Shown piece by piece: positions 27,982 to 35,009 of a stretch of 64,000 nt of DNA. The notes beneath the pieces were generated by a model. It was given only the letters and a program-made list of their open reading frames with translations, was not told where the DNA came from and made no database searches. This DNA comes from Anaerorhabdus furcosa (GTDB taxonomy: Bacteria > Bacillota_I > Bacilli_A > Erysipelotrichales > Erysipelotrichaceae), in NCBI RefSeq assembly GCF_900167375.1, contig NZ_FUWY01000001.1, positions 372,001 through 436,000 of the forward strand, read 5' to 3'. The position numbers were made by a program, and so were the translations under genes. Within the stretch, counting starts at the first letter, position 1, and every line of letters starts with the position of its first letter.

Positions 27982-28223
27982 TATGCTTCACCCTTTCTAT
28001 ACAATAGTTTAACACAATGATTCCAAAATATATAATAATTATGAAAAAATTATTAATTATCACTTCTTTAAATTCAGATTCTTTTTTAGATTCTTGGGTA
28101 GGTTTAATGCTTGCTTCACTTTCAGATGTAGGCGTCAGTTTACTTATTTGTTTTTCATCTGTATTCTTCGAACTCCCCAACAAACATTAGAAAAACTAGT
28201 ATTCCAATTAATATTTTATTCAT
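27982..28223 (-). pseudogene. remnant of a lipoprotein gene
   Basis: From ATG 28223 the frame reads MNKILIGILVFLMFVG, a lipoprotein signal, then leaves frame; the +1-shifted frame continues LGSSKNTDEKQISK and a Ser/Thr/Glu/Lys-rich linker typical just after a lipobox cysteine. Removing one base restores LMLLGSSKN, in which the lipobox Cys would be Ser (TGT to AGT). The linker then runs into AT-rich sequence with no domain. This looks like a decayed, truncated lipoprotein gene. Coordinates of the right-hand end are certain; the left end is approximate. Confidence 0.4.
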
Positions 28224-28279
28224 CACAATACTTCTACATTGGAAAACTTATTGCATTTCTTCTCTCTAGTCGTCTAAGC

Positions 28280-28312
28280 AAAATAAAAACTTGAAGTTTT
28301 CACCTCAAGTTT
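28280..28312 (-). terminator. terminator of fba
   Basis: 8-bp stem AAACTTGA / TCAAGTTT (28287-28294 with 28305-28312), then T-rich sequence on the minus strand, 14 bp after the stop of fba. Confidence 0.8.
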
Positions 28313-28325
28313 ATTTATTTATTGA

Positions 28326-29192
28326 TTAAGCTTTGTTTGCTGAACCAAATTGATTCATCATTGCAACCACTTTAGATTGGATTGCTTTAGCACCTGGAGC
28401 TAATAGTTTACGAGGATCGTATCCTTTACCTTCTTGGTCTTTACCTGCAACGATATATTCACGAGTTGCATCAGCAAATACTAATTGAAGTTCTGTATTA
28501 ACGTTGATTTTAGAAACTCCTAATGAAATAGCTTTAGCTACTTGATCAGCTGGAATTCCTGAACCACCATGTAATACAAGTGGTTTACCATTTGTAGCAT
28601 CTTGAATTTTTCCAAGAACATCAAAGTTTAAACCAGCCCAGTTTGCAGGGTATTTACCATGAATATTTCCGATACCTGCTGCTAAGAAGTCTACACCTAA
28701 GTTAGCGATAGTAGCACATTCTTGAGGATCTGCGAATTCACCCATACCTACAACACCATCTTCTTCTCCACCGATTGAACCAACTTCACATTCAACTGAG
28801 ATACCTTTTGAATGAGCAAGTTCAATGATTTCTTTTGATTTTTCTAAGTTTTCTTCAAACCCATAGTGTGAACCATCAAACATAACTGAAGTAAATCCAG
28901 CAGCGATAGCTTCTTTTGCACCTTCATATGAACCATGGTCTAAGTGAATTGCAACTGGAACTGTAATTCCCATGAAATCATGTACTTCTTTAACCATAGC
29001 TACAACTGTTTTGTAACCAGCCATGTATTTTCCTGCACCTTCAGATACACCAAGCATAACTGGAGATTTAGCTTCTTCAGCTGCTGCAAGAACTGCTTTA
29101 GTCCATTCTAGGTTATTGATGTTAAATGCACCAACTGCATAGTGGCCTTCATGTGCCTTTTTAATCATTTCTGTTGCTGATACTAATACCAT
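28326..29192 (-). CDS. fba: class II fructose-bisphosphate aldolase
   Basis: 288 residues. GAFNINNLEWTKAVLAAAEE, the zinc histidines in VAIHLDHGSYE and the later LVLHGGSGIP, and INVNTELQ are the class II signatures. It splits fructose 1,6-bisphosphate in glycolysis. GGAGG precedes the ATG, and upstream TGGTATAGA provides an extended -10 promoter. Position near rpoE and murA matches the Bacillus chromosome. Confidence 0.98.
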   Translation of the reverse strand: MVLVSATEMIKKAHEGHYAVGAFNINNLEWTKAVLAAAEEAKSPVMLGVSEGAGKYMAGYKTVVAMVKEVHDFMGITVPVAIHLDHGSYEGAKEAIAAGFTSVMFDGSHYGFEENLEKSKEIIELAHSKGISVECEVGSIGGEEDGVVGMGEFADPQECATIANLGVDFLAAGIGNIHGKYPANWAGLNFDVLGKIQDATNGKPLVLHGGSGIPADQVAKAISLGVSKINVNTELQLVFADATREYIVAGKDQEGKGYDPRKLLAPGAKAIQSKVVAMMNQFGSANKA

Positions 29193-29284
29193 ATTAAATT
29201 TTCCTCCTAATTTTTTAACACTTTCATTCTATACCATAAAGTACCAAATGAAAAGTAAATTGTATAGAATAATGCTCTATGATT

Positions 29285-29293
29285 TGCTATAAT
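29285..29293 (+). promoter_or_regulatory. extended -10 promoter of the DUF1846 gene
   Basis: TGCTATAAT (29285-29293), a consensus extended -10, 27 bp before the start codon of the next gene. Confidence 0.6.
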
Positions 29294-29319
29294 TAAAAAG
29301 GTTTGTGAGGAGATCAACT

Positions 29320-30807
29320 ATGAAAAAAATTGCATTTGATAATGACAAGTATATCTCGATGCAATCAAAACACATCGAGGAAAGAATTGCCCAATTTGGT
29401 GGCAAGCTTTATCTAGAATTCGGCGGCAAACTATTCGATGATTTCCATGCAGCTCGCGTATTACCAGGTTTTATGCCAGATAGTAAGGTTAAGATGCTCG
29501 AACAAATGAAAGAGAAAGTAGAGCTAATTATCGTAATAAGCGCGAATGACATTGAGAAAAACAAGGTGCGTAGTGATTTAGGTATTACTTACGATCTTGA
29601 TTGTCTTCGTTTAATTGACGCATTTAGAAGTATTGATTTTTATGTAGGTAGTGTAGTAATAACACATTACGCTAAACAACCTACTGCTGATCAATTCAAA
29701 AAGAAATTAGAAGGGTTAGGCATTAAAGTAGCCCTACACTATCCAATTCAAGGATACCCCGCTAATGTAAGCCATATCGTTTCTGATGAAGGTTATGGTT
29801 TAAATGATTATATCGAAACAGAAAGAGAGTTAGTTGTTGTAACAGCACCAGGGCCTGGATCAGGTAAGATGGCAGTTTGTTTATCCCAACTATATCATGA
29901 TTCAAAAAGAGGGATTAAGTCAGGATATGCTAAATTTGAAACATTCCCAATCTGGAATATTCCATTAAAACATCCTGTTAACTTAGCCTATGAAGCTGCT
30001 ACCGCTGATTTAAATGACATCAATATGATTGATCCATTTCATTTAGAAGCGTATGGTATTCAAGCAATTAACTACAACCGTGATGTTGAAGTATTCCCTG
30101 TGCTCAATACGTTATTCGAAAAAATACAAGGCAATTCACCCTATAAATCACCAACAGATATGGGCGTAAATATGGTAGGTAATTGTATTATTGACAATGA
30201 CGCAGCATATAAAGCAAGTTACGAAGAAATTGTACGTAGATATTACAACGCTCTTGTTGATTTAAGAAAAGATCGTGGTACAGAAGAAGCCGTTTCAAAA
30301 ATTGAACTAATTATGAACAAAGCAGGCATCACTGCTACAGATGTTAGACCTGTAGTAAAGGCTGCATTAGATAAAGCAGAAGAAACTGGCGGTCCTGCGG
30401 TTGCAATTGAACTTGAAGATGGAACAATTGTAACCGGAAAAACTTCACCACTACTTGGAGCATCAAGTGCATGTTTACTAAACGCGCTAAAAATATCTGC
30501 TGGTATTGATGATAATGTTCATTTGATTGCAAGAGAGGTTATTGAACCAGTTCAAAAATTAAAAACTGATATCTTAGGAAATCGCAATCCACGATTGCAT
30601 GTCGATGAAATACTCATCGCTCTGTCTATTACAGCGATTAATAATCCTGTAACTCGTAAAGCATTAGAACATTTAAAAAAATTACAATGTTGCGAAGTAC
30701 ACTCTTCTGTAATTCTTGCAGAAATTGATGTACTGACATTTAGAAAATTAGGTTTCAATTTAACTCAAGAACCTAAATACAATACAAAGCGTTTGTATCA
30801 TAAATAA
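29320..30807 (+). CDS. DUF1846 family protein
   Basis: 495 residues from ATG 29320, with GAGGAG upstream. Sequence hallmarks are [33 protein letters not shown], the glycine-rich [21 protein letters not shown] (a nucleotide-binding-like loop; only its core is meant) and [14 protein letters not shown]1846 proteins are conserved, cytoplasmic, about 500 residues long and widespread in Firmicutes. Their function is not established, although the glycine-rich loop resembles a P-loop and a role with nucleotides or phosphates has been considered. It stands alone on the plus strand with its own promoter and terminator. Confidence 0.9.
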   Translation: MKKIAFDNDKYISMQSKHIEERIAQFGGKLYLEFGGKLFDDFHAARVLPGFMPDSKVKMLEQMKEKVELIIVISANDIEKNKVRSDLGITYDLDCLRLIDAFRSIDFYVGSVVITHYAKQPTADQFKKKLEGLGIKVALHYPIQGYPANVSHIVSDEGYGLNDYIETERELVVVTAPGPGSGKMAVCLSQLYHDSKRGIKSGYAKFETFPIWNIPLKHPVNLAYEAATADLNDINMIDPFHLEAYGIQAINYNRDVEVFPVLNTLFEKIQGNSPYKSPTDMGVNMVGNCIIDNDAAYKASYEEIVRRYYNALVDLRKDRGTEEAVSKIELIMNKAGITATDVRPVVKAALDKAEETGGPAVAIELEDGTIVTGKTSPLLGASSACLLNALKISAGIDDNVHLIAREVIEPVQKLKTDILGNRNPRLHVDEILIALSITAINNPVTRKALEHLKKLQCCEVHSSVILAEIDVLTFRKLGFNLTQEPKYNTKRLYHK

Positions 30808-30845
30808 AAAGAGTCGAGAACTAAATTAAAGTTCTCGGCTCTTTT
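30807..30845 (+). terminator. strong bidirectional terminator
   Basis: 16-base arms AAAAGAGTCGAGAACT / AGTTCTCGGCTCTTTT with one mismatch around an AT loop. It serves the DUF1846 gene on the plus strand and forms the 3' end of the HAD phosphatase gene on the minus strand, overlapping its last codons. Confidence 0.9.
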
Positions 30846-31467
30846 CTATTGCCTCTACTAAATTATCTACAACTAGCACTCCTGTTTGCTCTAAAATATG
30901 TCTAGGTTGATGTCCTTGCGCTACTAAAATACAATGTGTACCACACTCTTTAGCACATTCAAAATCATGAACACTATCACCGATCCAAACAACATCACTT
31001 GCCTGTATATTTGATTTACTAATAAAGTCTTTCGCAAGTTCAACTTTTGAATGAGCATAAATATTATCAAGTCCTAGTATTTCTTGAAAGTATTGATCAC
31101 ACTTATACTCAGTTGCTTGTTTCTTTAGAATATCAATTTGTGATGCAGAGAGTAAAACATTCATAATTCCATTTTCTATATTGTTTTGTAAGCAATCAAT
31201 TGCTTGTAAATGCAAAGGATATTTTAAATATGTCGCTTGATAACCTTGCGTATATTCAATTGATAAATCTTCAAATGACTCCTTTTCAAAATCAAATCCT
31301 AATTGTTGATAAACACGGATTACAGGAAAACAAAATATACTTCGATATTCATCAACACTTTTTAATTGTTTTAGATTTCTTTTTTTACATAAATCATTTA
31401 ATACATGGAAACAACATTCAGCATCATTAAGCAATGTTCCATTCCAATCCCAAATCATCATCTTCAT
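30826..31467 (-). CDS. HAD family hydrolase (phosphoglycolate phosphatase-like)
   Basis: 213 residues. Motif I WDWNGTLLNDAE, motif II LSAS, the lysine in SKVELAKDFI, and motif IV VWIGDSVHDFECAKECG are present. The second Asp of motif I is replaced by Asn (DWNGT rather than DxDGT), which is common in one branch of the Gph-like group. A small helical cap follows motif I. The substrate is unknown. The 3' end overlaps the terminator shared with the DUF1846 gene. Confidence 0.88.
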   Translation of the reverse strand: MKMMIWDWNGTLLNDAECCFHVLNDLCKKRNLKQLKSVDEYRSIFCFPVIRVYQQLGFDFEKESFEDLSIEYTQGYQATYLKYPLHLQAIDCLQNNIENGIMNVLLSASQIDILKKQATEYKCDQYFQEILGLDNIYAHSKVELAKDFISKSNIQASDVVWIGDSVHDFECAKECGTHCILVAQGHQPRHILEQTGVLVVDNLVEAIEKSREL

Positions 31468-31487
31468 TTTTCTACCTCTTGTTGTAA

Positions 31488-31510
31488 ATTAAAAGGCAGT
31501 TTATCTGCCT
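31488..31510 (-). terminator. terminator of rpoE
   Basis: Stem AGGCAG / CTGCCT with loop of about five bases (31494-31499 with 31505-31510), then TTTTAATTT on the minus strand. It overlaps the stop codon of rpoE. Confidence 0.75.
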
Positions 31511-31844
31511 AGTAATCATCATCTGAAAAATCACGTTTTGTATCTTCTTCATCTTCTCCGTCTGCAAATTCATCATCGAAGTCCTCATCATCGATTTCTT
31601 CAACTTCTACATGAATTTCGTTATATAAGTGACGAGATCTTAAATCCCACTTATTATCAGCTAATGAAGCAAATCTTGTATCAAGCATAAGCTCTGTGTA
31701 AAACTGTGCAATTTTTCTTTGTTGAACTGTTGTATCAAATCCTAATGTGTCTGACACTTCAGACCAAAGTTTATTAAATTCAAGTCCTTTTTTCTTCTTT
31801 GTTAAAACATTATGTGCTACGTCGGTCATTGATTGGTAAGTCAA
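31509..31844 (-). CDS. rpoE: DNA-directed RNA polymerase subunit delta
   Basis: 111 residues. The N-terminal HARE-HTH-like domain (MTDVAHNVLTKKKKGLEFN, RFASLADNKWDLRS) is followed by a strongly acidic, probably disordered tail (EIDDEDFDDEFADGEDEEDT). Delta is found only in Firmicutes; it speeds RNA polymerase recycling and affects promoter selectivity. The tail is shorter than in Bacillus. GGAGG precedes the ATG. A TTGACA box lies about 85 bp upstream with a TGTGTT-N5-AACACA dyad between it and the gene. Confidence 0.95.
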   Translation of the reverse strand: MTYQSMTDVAHNVLTKKKKGLEFNKLWSEVSDTLGFDTTVQQRKIAQFYTELMLDTRFASLADNKWDLRSRHLYNEIHVEVEEIDDEDFDDEFADGEDEEDTKRDFSDDDY

Positions 31845-31949
31845 GTGTATTCCTCCTATACTATATCAATTAAATAGATAAAATCTTTGTTTTCATGTGT
31901 TATTAAAACACATTTCCAACATATGTCAACTACTTTTACTCATCATTCA

Positions 31950-32327
31950 TTAGTTTTTGAATATACAATATTCTATACGAGTGTGAATCGTGATTGCATC
32001 CTCGGAAAAAATCTTATATTCTATGCACCATGAATCTGATTTTAAATCGTATTCTTCAATTTTTGTAGTGAAATGCAACTCACCATATTCACTGATTACA
32101 CGTGCGTTTCCTTGTTTTTCCTTATAAAGATTTACTTCTGTTTTAACTTCACCATCTCTAAGAATAATCATTGAATTCTCATCAAAAAAGAATTCTTGTT
32201 TACCTAACTCATTTGTGTACGTCAAATACCCAAGTTTACTAAACACTTCTCCTTCATAAAGTACGGTTTGTGTGTTATCAATGCAGTCTGTTTGCAAAAA
32301 TCTACAACTTACTTTTGTGTGTTCCAT
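31950..32327 (-). CDS. DUF1934 (YwiB-like) protein
   Basis: 125 residues from ATG 32327, which has AAGGTGAG upstream. The sequence is a run of predicted beta strands (FLQTDCIDNTQTVLYEG, KQEFFFDENSMIILRDG, ARVISEYGELHF), as in the YwiB/DUF1934 beta-barrel family. In Bacillus ywiB neighbours argS and rpoE; here rpoE is next and argS is missing, which supports the call. Molecular function is unknown. Confidence 0.8.
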   Translation of the reverse strand: MEHTKVSCRFLQTDCIDNTQTVLYEGEVFSKLGYLTYTNELGKQEFFFDENSMIILRDGEVKTEVNLYKEKQGNARVISEYGELHFTTKIEEYDLKSDSWCIEYKIFSEDAITIHTRIEYCIFKN

Positions 32328-32471
32328 TTTTCTCACCTTCATAGATTATACTTAACCTTCTACAAGAGTCAAGCAGAATAATTTCATTCCTTCTAACCAC
32401 TTGATTCTAATCAACTCATACATCCAATATAAGCCACTTTTAAACCATAATAATTAATTGACCAAATAAAG

Positions 32472-32560
32472 AAAAAAAGCCATCTCCCATGACTTTATTC
32501 CCAATGCTCTGAATTCTAATCTCTCTTGCGTGCATCTCCCTGCACTACCAGCTAAATTAT
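32472..32560 (-). ncRNA. small RNA B (predicted)
   Basis: Predicted from promoter and terminator only. The transcript would start near 32560, about 7 bases after the -10 box (32567-32572), and end in a terminator with stem AAGTCAT / ATGGCTT (32477-32495) and seven T. It contains a hairpin GTGCA-GGGAGA-TGCAC (32530-32545). The loops of both hairpins carry GGGAG, so the motif is exposed twice. An ORF starting at the ATG of the first loop would run through the terminator and has no proper ribosome binding site, so non-coding function is preferred. Confidence 0.45.
32530..32545 (-). promoter_or_regulatory. hairpin with GGGAGA loop in small RNA B
   Basis: Perfect 5-bp stem GTGCA / TGCAC closing the loop GGGAGA. 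The same GGGAG appears in the loop of the terminator hairpin. Confidence 0.5.
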
Positions 32561-32566
32561 ATAATT

Positions 32567-32599
32567 ATTATAGGACTCAATGCTTACACAACGCTTACA
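32567..32599 (-). promoter_or_regulatory. promoter B with two 11-bp-phased TGTAAGC repeats
   Basis: On the minus strand TGTAAGC occurs at 32599-32593 and 32588-32582, starts 11 bp apart, and TATAAT (32572-32567) begins 9 bp after the second copy. No -35 box is needed in this layout. Heptamer repeats 11 bp apart next to the -10 are how SARP-type activators bind; a SARP-type response regulator is encoded 1.6 kb upstream. Confidence 0.65.
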
Positions 32600-32679
32600 A
32601 AGAATCCAATAATTAAAATTTTGCATTAATCTTTTTGCGATAAATCATATTTCAACATGAGTTAAATTGTAAACAATAA

Positions 32680-32760
32680 AAAAATGAGCAAGATTTATTT
32701 CTCACTCACTTCTTCGAACATTATTTGCTCTCTCCCTAAATTCTTTGGACAATGATGTCC
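32680..32760 (-). ncRNA. small RNA A (predicted), with an 8-residue ORF
   Basis: Predicted start near 32760 after the -10 box at 32767-32772. The 5' end forms a hairpin TGGACA / TGTCCA (about 32744-32761). The terminator has an 8-bp stem TGAGTGAG / CTTGCTCA with two wobble pairs (32701-32708 with 32685-32692) followed by a T run. A short ORF lies between. It could be a peptide mRNA or a regulatory RNA. Confidence 0.45.
32695..32721 (-). CDS. possible 8-residue peptide ORF in small RNA A
   Basis: ATG 32721 opens MFEEVSEK followed by TAA. AGGGAGAG lies eight bases upstream, an unusually good ribosome binding site for such a short frame. The coding part overlaps the 5' arm of the terminator hairpin, so translation would interfere with termination. 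The peptide has no signal sequence. Whether it is made, or is simply chance, cannot be told from sequence. Confidence 0.35.
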   Translation of the reverse strand: MFEEVSEK

Positions 32761-32766
32761 ATCATT

Positions 32767-32799
32767 AGATTAACGCTTCCTGCTTACTCCATGCTTACA
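32767..32799 (-). promoter_or_regulatory. promoter A with two 11-bp-phased GTAAGC repeats
   Basis: TGTAAGC (32799-32793) and AGTAAGC (32788-32782) are 11 bp apart, and TAATCT (32772-32767) begins 9 bp after the second. Every element is exactly 200 bp from its counterpart in promoter B. Confidence 0.62.
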
Positions 32800-32864
32800 A
32801 ATTTGTTTGTTATTAAAAGAATTTATACTATACTTATTTGCCATGAAGTATATCAATTATTCAT

Positions 32865-34166
32865 TTATGGAATTAAAATTTTAACCTCGGTTCCATTACC
32901 TATTTCGCTAAACACTTCAACTCTACCCTGACAATTCTCTTCAATCATTTTCTTAACTGTTCTAAGTCCTATATGATGAAAATCTATTGCAGATTTTCTA
33001 GCCAAATCAAACCCAACACCATCATCCTTTACACTTATAATAATTTCATTATTCTTACGGATTGTGGAAATGATTATTTTCCCTTTCTCTACTTTTTTTG
33101 CAATACCAAATTGGATTGCATTGTGAACAGGAATATACAAAGAGAGTGAAGGCAACAGAAAATTATCTACTTCAAGATTCCATTCAACACTAAAGTGATT
33201 TGCATGTTGTATTTGTTCCAAAAATAAATAATCCTTTACATACTCTACCTCTTTGTTAAATGAAGTTAAATCAGAATTTGTTAATGCATTTAAATTTCCT
33301 CTTAAGTAATAAGAGAAATGTTCCAGTGCTTCTGATGCTACTTTTGAATTAGATGAACACAAGTTTTTAATATTCGTTAAACTTTCTTGCAAGAATACTG
33401 GTTGTATTCGTGACATCATCATAGCATTTTTATTTTTTTCTAATTCCATTTTATTTGCATAATACATATGTGACTGATTAAGTAATATGAAAATATAAAT
33501 CCCAATGATTACTATTGTAGCAACTGGGAATAAATACCAATTTTCTGTTGTAATCAATTGATAGACAAGTGCGATAAGAGGAAGACCAATTAGAATAAGA
33601 AATGAAAGTTTTTCTCGTTTAGTAAATTTATCTAAGTTTTTTAACTGTACAACAAACAGAGGAACTAAACAAATTACCCCCATAACATTACTTACCCAAA
33701 ACCATTCTCCTTCCACATATAGATTATTTACATTTACCCAATAATAACTCTTGGTCATTGTAAACAAGAATGTCATAAGAATTGAAACGATGACTAATAC
33801 TTCAATTACCTTTTGTAAATTATCTACAAGTATTTCTTTTTGTTTTAGATAACTAATATAAAATTTAGAAAAAGGCAACATCGCAATATATGCAAAAATA
33901 AAAACCATGAAGTTTGATGCGTAAACAATATAATAAGAAATTTCACTTTGATTCCCATCTACCAAACAAGCTATCATATTTGAGACATTAAAAAAAATAC
34001 ATATAGTAATGAATTTTGAATAAAACATATCCAACTGATTTTTGTTTTTCTTAAATATGTTCAAAAATAAAATTAGCATCAATGACAATGCAATACTATA
34101 AGATAACAAACATACACTCAAATATGTATCTACACTTAGATAAGAACCAATACTAAAAAAATTCAT
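32865..34166 (-). CDS. sensor kinase paralogue lacking the phosphoacceptor histidine
   Basis: 433 residues from ATG 34166 (GAGGAG upstream; longer starts overlap the response regulator). About seven membrane helices (1-230) are followed by a LytS-type His_kinase region and an ATPase domain. It is clearly a paralogue of the kinase at 35010: both have ALEHFSYYLRGNL and YVxDYLFLE. In the phosphorylation motif QPHFLYNS of the paralogue, this protein reads QPVFLQES, with Val257 instead of His, and the N-box ENAVRHG is HNAIQFG (N349 kept, catalytic Glu lost). The G-box DDGVGFD is intact. It probably binds ATP but cannot be phosphorylated on the usual residue, so it may act as a regulatory partner of the intact kinase. 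Confidence 0.88.
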   Translation of the reverse strand: MNFFSIGSYLSVDTYLSVCLLSYSIALSLMLILFLNIFKKNKNQLDMFYSKFITICIFFNVSNMIACLVDGNQSEISYYIVYASNFMVFIFAYIAMLPFSKFYISYLKQKEILVDNLQKVIEVLVIVSILMTFLFTMTKSYYWVNVNNLYVEGEWFWVSNVMGVICLVPLFVVQLKNLDKFTKREKLSFLILIGLPLIALVYQLITTENWYLFPVATIVIIGIYIFILLNQSHMYYANKMELEKNKNAMMMSRIQPVFLQESLTNIKNLCSSNSKVASEALEHFSYYLRGNLNALTNSDLTSFNKEVEYVKDYLFLEQIQHANHFSVEWNLEVDNFLLPSLSLYIPVHNAIQFGIAKKVEKGKIIISTIRKNNEIIISVKDDGVGFDLARKSAIDFHHIGLRTVKKMIEENCQGRVEVFSEIGNGTEVKILIP

Positions 34167-34201
34167 GAAGTATTCTCCTCTCCCAAAGATATACTTATTT
34201 T

Positions 34202-35008
34202 TTACATTTTTTGATAAACTTCTTGTTGACGAATTAATTCTCCTACTGTAAACTCTGACCAACTATAATTGCTCATGTACTCTCCAGTAAATGTATTAAT
34301 TATTTGTGAATCTTTATTAAGGAAACGATAATAATCACAATCAACCATACTCACATTTATTCCAATTTCTTTATGGTGTTTGATTATGATATCTTGGATA
34401 CCTTCTTCCTTAAGTGTTTGCATTATAGAGAATATAATCTGATGAATATTATTTTGTGTCGTTCGATCATAAAGTTTATCTTCCCACAAAATTGCAGCTA
34501 ACTCTCGCAAAGCCACCATCGCACCTTTTCTGTCAACTAGATAAGCTAAACACTCCTTGCATCTACTTCTAGGAAATTCCAACGGTTTGCCATCCACAAA
34601 TACTTCGAAATTACCAAACGTTTGAATTCTTACCCGTGACTGATCTGTCTTTATCGGATATCTTAGATTTGCTAATTCTCTTCTTAAATCTTGTTCACGA
34701 ACTGGTTTCAACAAATAGCCACTTGCATGCAATTTAAATGCATCCAGTGAATATTGAGAATGTCCTGTCACGAATATAATATTGATTTGTGGACAAACCT
34801 CTGTAAATTTTCTAGCCAATGCTAATCCATCCATTTCACTCATTTCTATATCAAGAAACGCAATATCAACATGATTTGCTTCAATATATTCAAGTGCACT
34901 TTCTACATCAAAGAACCCTACACCTTTGTAGTTAGGATCTGTTTTCAGTAGTGTACCAATAAGATTTTCAACAGCAAGTCTTTCATCATCAACAACAATG
35001 AATTTCAT
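34202..35008 (-). CDS. response regulator with SARP-type DNA-binding domain
   Basis: 268 residues. The receiver domain spans 1-120 with D53 (AFLDIE) as phosphoacceptor and conserved acidic D7/D8 and K101. The C-terminal region starts RIQTFGNFEVFVDGKPLEF, followed by CLAYLVDRKGAMVALRELAAILWED and a helical part with FTGEYMSNYSWSEF, the winged helix plus BTAD-like helices of SARP activators (as in the 'SAPR' response regulators of Clostridia). It lies 1 bp after the intact kinase gene. SARPs bind direct repeats 11 bp apart beside the -10; two such sites lie just downstream of this operon. Confidence 0.92.
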   Translation of the reverse strand: MKFIVVDDERLAVENLIGTLLKTDPNYKGVGFFDVESALEYIEANHVDIAFLDIEMSEMDGLALARKFTEVCPQINIIFVTGHSQYSLDAFKLHASGYLLKPVREQDLRRELANLRYPIKTDQSRVRIQTFGNFEVFVDGKPLEFPRSRCKECLAYLVDRKGAMVALRELAAILWEDKLYDRTTQNNIHQIIFSIMQTLKEEGIQDIIIKHHKEIGINVSMVDCDYYRFLNKDSQIINTFTGEYMSNYSWSEFTVGELIRQQEVYQKM

Positions 35009-35009
35009 T

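Larger units (their letters stand above)
32343..32864. other. 522-bp region without an ordinary gene, holding two small transcription units
   Basis: No ORF of normal size is credible. On the minus strand two units of the same plan follow one another: paired TGTAAGC-type repeats, a -10 box, a short transcript with hairpins, and a terminator. The repeats and -10 boxes of the two units are exactly 200 bp apart. The individual parts are listed separately. Confidence 0.6.

Noticed and set aside
27827-28012. Plus-strand ORF of 61 codons
   Set aside because: No ribosome binding site; it is the complement of the MFS leader region, whose minus-strand ORF and hairpins explain the openness.
32461-32545. 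Peptide starting at the ATG in the GGGAGATG loop of small RNA B
   Set aside because: The start codon directly abuts the purine run, leaving no spacing for a ribosome, and the frame runs through the terminator.
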